64,000 bases of DNA from an uncultured Prevotellaceae bacterium (GTDB lineage Bacteria; Bacteroidota; Bacteroidia; Bacteroidales; Muribaculaceae), in the NCBI GenBank assembly GCA_900318535.1, contig ONKU01000017.1:1-64000 (forward strand). Reading direction: 5' to 3'. Of this stretch, positions 59,838 through 64,000 are shown piece by piece. Position numbers and translations under genes: made by a program. The stretch's first letter is position 1. Every line of letters begins with the position of its first letter. The notes beneath the pieces were generated by a model that was not told where the DNA came from, did no database searches, and worked only from the letters and a program-made list of their open reading frames with translations.

Positions 59838-60877
59838 AAGTATTTGGTGATGTGGGCGGTGTCGAAGTTGTTCATCTCATTGATCATCCGCACGGCCGAA
59901 TCGATGATGGGATAGGCGCAGAGGGCGCCGGTTCCCTCACCGAGGCGCAGACCCAGGTTCAGGATGGGCTTGGCGTGAACAATGTCGAGCATGCGGCGGT
60001 GGCCACTCTCGTCACCGCAGTGGGTGAAAATCATGTAATCCTGGGCAGCGGGGTAGAGTTGAATGGCGGCGATGGCACAGGCCGTCATGATAAAGCCGTC
60101 AACCAGCACGATAAGATGCTTCTCGGCTCCTCGCAGCATCGCCCCGATGGCCGTTACCATCTCAAAACCACCGAAATAGCGGATAGCGTTCTCGGTCGTG
60201 TTCTCCATTGTTTCATGGTATTGTTGCAACGCTTGGGCAAGTACTTTGCGCTTGTGCTTGATGCCCGGGCTGTCAAGGCCGGCACCGGCACCGATGCACT
60301 CGTCGAGCGGAATATTACCGAACAGGCTCATCCAGATGCTTGAAGGCGAGGTGTTGGCAATGCCCATTTCTCCGACGCACAGCACTTGGCACCCTTCGGC
60401 GATACAGTCATCCACCAGGTCGCTCCCGACTTGGATGGCGCGGTCAAATTCCTCCTCGCTCATGGCGGGTTCGTGCAGGAAATTGCGGGTACCACGGGCA
60501 ATCTTGCGGTCAATGATGCCCTCTACCTTCGACAGATCGTAGTCCACTCCAGTATCCACGATGCGGAGTTTGAAACCATGTTGACGGCAGAACATATTCA
60601 CGCCGCCACCACCACGGGTGAAGTTGATCATCTGTTGCCAGGTTACTTCACGGGGCGACACGCTCACGCCCTCGCGCTCGATGCCGTGGTCACCGCCCAA
60701 CAGCAGGTGGCAAGGATGGTTGAGAGTGGGCGACAGGGTCCGCTGGATGAGGCAAATCTGCAAGGCCACTTCTTCCAGGCGGCCCAGCGAGCCTTTGGGT
60801 TTGTTCAGATGGTCGATTTTCTGCTGGATGGCATCCGCCATCGATTTATCGGTGTGTTGTATCTTGAATTGCTTCAT
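59834..60877 (-). CDS. cobT: Nicotinate-nucleotide:dimethylbenzimidazole phosphoribosyltransferase
   Basis: A 347-residue cytoplasmic enzyme. Motifs are LNKPKGSLGRLEEVALQIC near 28-46, LLLGGDHGIEREGVSVSP, VCREMGIAN-type VGEMGIANTSP, and the catalytic-base segment LRLGEGTGA with E314, equivalent to the essential Glu of Salmonella CobT. It makes alpha-ribazole phosphate (or another lower-ligand nucleotide) for the nucleotide loop. First gene of the minus-strand group cobT, with cobU, cobC-like and cobS behind it in the reverse direction. It converges on cbiB with overlapping stop codons. Confidence 0.95.
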   Translation of the reverse strand: MKQFKIQHTDKSMADAIQQKIDHLNKPKGSLGRLEEVALQICLIQRTLSPTLNHPCHLLLGGDHGIEREGVSVSPREVTWQQMINFTRGGGGVNMFCRQHGFKLRIVDTGVDYDLSKVEGIIDRKIARGTRNFLHEPAMSEEEFDRAIQVGSDLVDDCIAEGCQVLCVGEMGIANTSPSSIWMSLFGNIPLDECIGAGAGLDSPGIKHKRKVLAQALQQYHETMENTTENAIRYFGGFEMVTAIGAMLRGAEKHLIVLVDGFIMTACAIAAIQLYPAAQDYMIFTHCGDESGHRRMLDIVHAKPILNLGLRLGEGTGALCAYPIIDSAVRMINEMNNFDTAHITKYF

Positions 60878-60986
60878 TATTTTTTTCTTTAGTTGTTAAT
60901 TTTCAGTTGACAGTTTTAAGTAATAATACCATTGCCTCACAGTTTTTCAGGCGATACAAATCGTACTAAAACTTAAAACTAACAAC

Positions 60987-61505
60987 TTACAACTCTTTAA
61001 TTTTTACCGGGATTCCCGATACCATAAGGATGACTTCGTCGGCACGGCTGGCGATGTACTGGTTCATCCAGCCTTGCAAGTCGGTAAAGCGCCTTTGCAC
61101 GGCATCCACACTCACGCCGCCGCTGCCGATTTCGTTGGTCACGAAGATGAAAGTGGCATCTTGGGCAGTAAAGCGGTCAAATTCCGCTTTGACCATATCT
61201 AAAACTTGCTGCGTATCTTGATTCTGATTCTCGAAGAAGAAATTGGTCAGCCACAGCGTCACGCAGTCGATGACCGCTACGCCACCCATCAAGTCATTGC
61301 GGCTCAGGAATTTCTCCTCCTCGATGTTGGTCCACTGCGGGCCTCGACGTTCCTGATGACGGCGAACGCGCTCGCGAAACTCCTCGTCCCACACATGGGC
61401 AGTAGCCACATACACGGGATTGTCGGCAAGGCTCAATGCCAGCTCCTCGGCATAGCGGCTCTTGCCCGAGCGTTGCCCACCTGTGATTAATATGATTCTT
61501 CTCAT
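60987..61505 (-). CDS. cobU: Adenosylcobinamide kinase / adenosylcobinamide-phosphate guanylyltransferase
   Basis: A 172-residue bifunctional enzyme with P-loop ITGGQRSGKSRYAEE (7-21), YVATAHVWDEEFRERVRRHQ (H50 is the likely GMP-carrying His), and VTLWLTN and FVTNEIGSGGV motifs as in CobU. It phosphorylates adenosylcobinamide and attaches GMP to give adenosylcobinamide-GDP, the substrate of CobS. It lies on the minus strand between the ribazole phosphatase-like gene and cobT. The 109-bp gap to cobT is AT-rich and low-complexity with no clear feature. Confidence 0.94.
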   Translation of the reverse strand: MRRIILITGGQRSGKSRYAEELALSLADNPVYVATAHVWDEEFRERVRRHQERRGPQWTNIEEEKFLSRNDLMGGVAVIDCVTLWLTNFFFENQNQDTQQVLDMVKAEFDRFTAQDATFIFVTNEIGSGGVSVDAVQRRFTDLQGWMNQYIASRADEVILMVSGIPVKIKEL

Positions 61506-61518
61506 TTCAGTTTTCAGT

Positions 61519-61568
61519 TATCGAAATGCGTATACCAATTCCTAATTCCTCACTCCTAATTCCTAATT
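61519..61568. repeat. Low-complexity intergenic repeat tract
   Basis: AATTCCTAATTCCTCACTCC-type repeats fill the gap between cobU and the phosphatase-like gene. They belong to the same family as 1965-1995 and 23157-23186. Confidence 0.6.
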
Positions 61569-62089
61569 ACAATAAAATCTCCGTAATCAGACAGGTTGCT
61601 CCAGGCATTGTCCCAAGAATAGAGCCCACCGTAAAGTCCTGCGCTGATGAGTACCCCGGCATGGGCAAAAATGGCCACACGCTGGTAAGGCTGGCCCTTG
61701 AGCTCGTCAAGGAAGGCTGCCACGCGTTGATACTGCTGACGGAAACTCTCACCACCGGTCGTGGGTTGGTTGATGTAATCGTCGTACCATTCCTGCAGGT
61801 GCGGGTCCTGGATTTCATCATACAGCTGCATTTCCCACTCACCCATATCCATCTCCAGCAGACGGTCGTCGGTCTCGGCATCGGGATAGCCGCAATAGGC
61901 CGCCAACTTGCGGGCACGCGTCAAGGGCGAGGAAAACACCTTGTCAAACGGCAACAATGGCTCCAATGACTGGCGGGTCTGCTCGGCCTCCTGCTCAAAG
62001 GTGTCACGTACGGGCACATCGGTCTGTCCGTAGCACGTCCCCTTGGGAACATCGACGCTGGTATGTCTAATCAGTACAATTTCCATCAT
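61556..62089 (-). CDS. cobC: Histidine phosphatase, probable alpha-ribazole-5'-phosphate phosphatase
   Basis: A 177-residue phosphoglycerate-mutase-fold protein with the catalytic motif LIRHTSV (His9 accepts phosphate) followed by GTCYGQTDVPV, as in CobC. Further family features are FSSPLTRARKLAAY, DMGEWE and the second catalytic His in VAIFAHAGVL. Between cobU and cobS it most likely removes the 5'-phosphate from alpha-ribazole phosphate or from adenosylcobalamin phosphate. Its last codons overlap a dispersed repeat tract. A general phosphatase role is possible but less likely here. Confidence 0.85.
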   Translation of the reverse strand: MMEIVLIRHTSVDVPKGTCYGQTDVPVRDTFEQEAEQTRQSLEPLLPFDKVFSSPLTRARKLAAYCGYPDAETDDRLLEMDMGEWEMQLYDEIQDPHLQEWYDDYINQPTTGGESFRQQYQRVAAFLDELKGQPYQRVAIFAHAGVLISAGLYGGLYSWDNAWSNLSDYGDFIVIRN

Positions 62090-62170
62090 TAAAAAGAAAA
62101 CAATAAGTACAATAAATACAAAAATTGAATATCGATATTTATCATTGTACTTGTTGTATTTATTGTTGTT
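62087..62170. repeat. AT-rich imperfect palindromic intergenic element
   Basis: AACAATAAGTACAATAAATA on the left and TTGTACTTGTTGTATTTATT on the right are imperfect inverted copies. The left arm is the exact inverse of 58880-58901. It lies between the cobC-like gene and cobS. Confidence 0.6.
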
Positions 62171-62178
62171 GATTTATC

Positions 62179-62970
62179 TTACATCATTTGTTGTTGTGAG
62201 CAGGCAACCAGATATATTGCCAGTTCCACCATCAGGCACACGCCACCGCAGCAATCGCCCGTGTAGCCGTGAATCTTGCGCAGAATGAGCAAATACAGGA
62301 AATACATCACCAGTGGAGGCACAAAAATGAAAGGATACCAATTACTGATGCCTGTTAACCATATCATCAGTGCCATCGGCAACAATCCCTGAACCGTCAG
62401 ACTTAGCCCAGCAACAAGGGACGGTTTGCGATAGATGGTCTTGTTCTTGGCTTCTTCCTCACGGCGGGCGTAAGGAAGCATATTAACCAGCTGGCTCGCG
62501 ACCATCTTAGAGAACGGATCGGCAGCAAAAATGGTGAGTGCAGCCATGGTCACGGGCATGCTATAGAGGGCAGTGCCCAACAGCAGCATGTAGATGATAA
62601 GCCCCAGCACGCCATAGGTGCCGATGTGTGAATCCTTCATGATGGCCAGGATGCGCTCACGGTCACCACCGCCGCCAAAGCCGTCCAGGAAGTCGGCCAG
62701 GCCGTCCTCGTGCAGTGCTCCTGTAATGAGTAAGCGCACGGCAATCGCGGCAATGACGGCTACGGCATGAGGCAGTACCATACTGCCGAAATAGAGTGTA
62801 GCGGCCATTGCGCCTCCCGTGAGCCAGCCAGCCAACGGCCAGTATTCTACGACCGTCTTGTAACTCGTCTGTGGGGGCTGATAGACACGCCAAAATGGCA
62901 GACGTGTGAAGAAAATCAACGCCGCCCAAATGCTGTCATACCACCTTGATTTTACTGCTGTTTCTTCCAT
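62179..62970 (-). CDS. cobS: Adenosylcobinamide-GDP ribazoletransferase (cobalamin synthase)
   Basis: The start is set at ATG 62970 (MEETAVKSRWYDSIWAALIF, then FTRLPFWR), because a -7 box lies at 62982-62975 and a start at 62994 would be upstream of it. The ~263-residue integral membrane protein has the CobS motifs FFTRLP, TGALHEDGLADFLDGFGGGG with metal-binding acidic residues, and ERILAIMKDSHIGTYG. It joins adenosylcobinamide-GDP with alpha-ribazole (phosphate), the last step of assembly. The transcript appears leaderless. Confidence 0.94.
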   Translation of the reverse strand: MEETAVKSRWYDSIWAALIFFTRLPFWRVYQPPQTSYKTVVEYWPLAGWLTGGAMAATLYFGSMVLPHAVAVIAAIAVRLLITGALHEDGLADFLDGFGGGGDRERILAIMKDSHIGTYGVLGLIIYMLLLGTALYSMPVTMAALTIFAADPFSKMVASQLVNMLPYARREEEAKNKTIYRKPSLVAGLSLTVQGLLPMALMIWLTGISNWYPFIFVPPLVMYFLYLLILRKIHGYTGDCCGGVCLMVELAIYLVACSQQQMM

Positions 62971-62974
62971 AGTG

Positions 62975-62982
62975 CAAAGGTA
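62975..62982 (-). promoter_or_regulatory. cobS: -7 promoter box of the cobS group
   Basis: TACCTTTG on the minus strand ends 4 bp before the cobS ATG. With the -7 box spanning roughly -10 to -3, transcription would begin at or next to the start codon. Confidence 0.55.
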
Positions 62983-63026
62983 CAAAATATTCATTGTTTA
63001 CGGCCTTCTGTTCCCTAAAAAAGTAG

Positions 63027-63034
63027 TACCTTTG
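63027..63034 (+). promoter_or_regulatory. -7 promoter box of the BtuF-like gene
   Basis: TACCTTTG lies 13 bp before the ATG at 63048. It is back to back with the cobS promoter, 44 bp away, so one regulator could control both directions. Confidence 0.6.
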
Positions 63035-63047
63035 TAGCATAAATCAA

Positions 63048-64000
63048 ATGAACAAAAGAATGAAGAAGTTTATTGGAATTTTTGCAGTATTGGTGCTGCT
63101 TTGCTCCTGCTCTTCACAGGGCGACAAACAGGCAAAGTCAGGTGCAGATTCGATGGAAGAAGTGACCGTGAAGTATGCCACAGGTTTCAGCGTTCGCGAC
63201 TCAGCCGACATCAGGTTGGTTGATGTGGGTAAAAAAGACCATTTTGCTCTCGTTCATGACGCCGATGCCGTTGTTCCTGAGGGTTATGTCAAGGTCAAGG
63301 TGCCCATTGAGCGAACCATCTGCATGACCTCGCTGCAACTGTCCAATTTCACTATCCTCGATGCCCACGATATCGTCAAGGGCATCACCGGCACCAAGAA
63401 CCTCTTTAACGAGGACATCAAGGCGCGCGTGAAGGACGGACGCATCGTCAAAATCGGTATGGAGGGTGAATTTGATCCCGAGGTGGTCATGGCTGCCAAT
63501 CCTGACGTCATCTTCATCTCTCCGTCCAAGCGCGGCGGCTATGACGCCATCAAGGAAATCGGCATCACCCTGGTGCCCCACCTGGGTTACAAAGAACTTG
63601 ACCCGCTGGGACAGGCCGAGTGGATCAAGTTCATCGGCATGTTTATCGGCAAGGAAAAAGAAGCCGCCGAGATTTTCGCTGGCATCGAGAGCCGCTACAA
63701 TGAGCTGAAGGAGAAAGCCGCCAAGGCTGAGCAACGTCCCACTGTCACCAGCGGCGAGATGCACTACGGCAACTGGCATGCCGTGGGCGGTAAGAACTAT
63801 CTGGCCCAGATCTTCCGTGATGCGGGTGCCGACTATGTCATCAACGATGACGAGACCTCAGGCGAGGACCTGGAATTTGAAAAGATGTATGCGCTGTCGG
63901 CCAACGCCGACTACTGGCGCATTCTCAATAGCTATCAGGGCGATTTCTCTTACGAGGCGCTGAAGGCCAGTGAGCCCCGCAACGAGATGTTCAAGGCCTA
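63048..64000 (+). CDS. BtuF-like ABC-transporter substrate-binding lipoprotein (5' part)
   Basis: Open from ATG 63048 (or 63060) to the window edge, at least 317 residues, no stop. It has lipobox LVLLCSC (Cys21 from the first Met). The fold is a class III binding protein: IERTICMTSLQLSNFTILDA, then VKIGMEGEFDPEVVMAANPD, VIFISP, and GRAEWIKF-like GQAEWIKFIGMFIGKEKEA helix, as in cobalamin, heme and siderophore binding proteins. Next to the cobamide genes, corrinoid uptake is likely and a BtuC/BtuD pair would be expected beyond 64000. Iron-chelate binding is the alternative. Confidence 0.85.
   Translation, partial: MNKRMKKFIGIFAVLVLLCSCSSQGDKQAKSGADSMEEVTVKYATGFSVRDSADIRLVDVGKKDHFALVHDADAVVPEGYVKVKVPIERTICMTSLQLSNFTILDAHDIVKGITGTKNLFNEDIKARVKDGRIVKIGMEGEFDPEVVMAANPDVIFISPSKRGGYDAIKEIGITLVPHLGYKELDPLGQAEWIKFIGMFIGKEKEAAEIFAGIESRYNELKEKAAKAEQRPTVTSGEMHYGNWHAVGGKNYLAQIFRDAGADYVINDDETSGEDLEFEKMYALSANADYWRILNSYQGDFSYEALKASEPRNEMFKA

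Overview
The window reads as a chromosomal segment of a gut-type Bacteroidota (order Bacteroidales, Prevotella- or Muribaculum-like; genus not resolvable here). The grounds are a SusC/SusD pair, many lipoproteins with a Cys after S/T/A residues, Bacteroides-type -7 promoter boxes (TAnnTTTG), BspA-like leucine-rich surface proteins with dockerin-like tails, and GH-rich polysaccharide utilisation loci (PULs). No rRNA, tRNA, CRISPR array or intact transposon was seen.

Layout. (1) 1-426 is the 3' end of a BspA-like surface protein. (2) 740-11898 (minus) is a seven-gene mannan operon: acetyl esterase, GH130 mannosylglucose phosphorylase, GPH symporter, cellobiose/mannobiose 2-epimerase, GH94 cellobiose phosphorylase, GH36 alpha-galactosidase, GH26 mannanase. 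(3) 12488-20903 (plus) holds SusC, SusD and two surface glycan-binding lipoproteins, closed by a strong terminator, then a small unknown lipoprotein and a GH26 lipoprotein whose signal peptide is out of frame. (4) 23182-33937 (minus) is a six-gene operon with a xyloglucan-type enzyme set (GH31, GH3, GH43, an AraC regulator, a SASA esterase, a GH5_4-like lipoprotein). Together these form a galactoglucomannan/xyloglucan locus with one visible SusCD pair. Mannan is cut outside, imported, stripped of acetyl and galactosyl groups and reduced to mannobiose. Mannobiose is epimerised to mannosyl-glucose and phosphorolysed, while cellobiose from glucomannan goes to GH94.

(5) 34303-37791 is a less orderly stretch: two AT-rich paralogous membrane proteins, a beta-propeller lactonase, a short-chain dehydrogenase remnant, a second GH5_4-like enzyme and a 33-residue exported ORF. 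A 42-residue ORF follows at 37982-38110. (6) 38271-44547 carries two BspA-like proteins, one with six large repeats. (7) 44673-45632 is a regulator joining ScdA-N-like, hemerythrin-like and LuxR HTH domains. (8) 45781-54483 (minus) is a tight five-gene operon: TonB-dependent receptor, small lipoprotein, outer-membrane barrel, DUF4876-like lipoprotein, M16 protease. It resembles import-and-digest systems and is the best candidate for an undescribed system.

(9) 54676-64000 is a late cobamide-biosynthesis cluster: cbiA (split by a frame change), PduO-type adenosyltransferase, cbiP, cobD-like aminotransferase, cbiB, then on the minus strand cobT, cobU, an alpha-ribazole-phosphatase-like gene and cobS. 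A BtuF-like binding lipoprotein runs off the right edge. The window has two apparent frame breaks (cbiA and the GH26 lipoprotein), so base-level sequence errors should be kept in mind.
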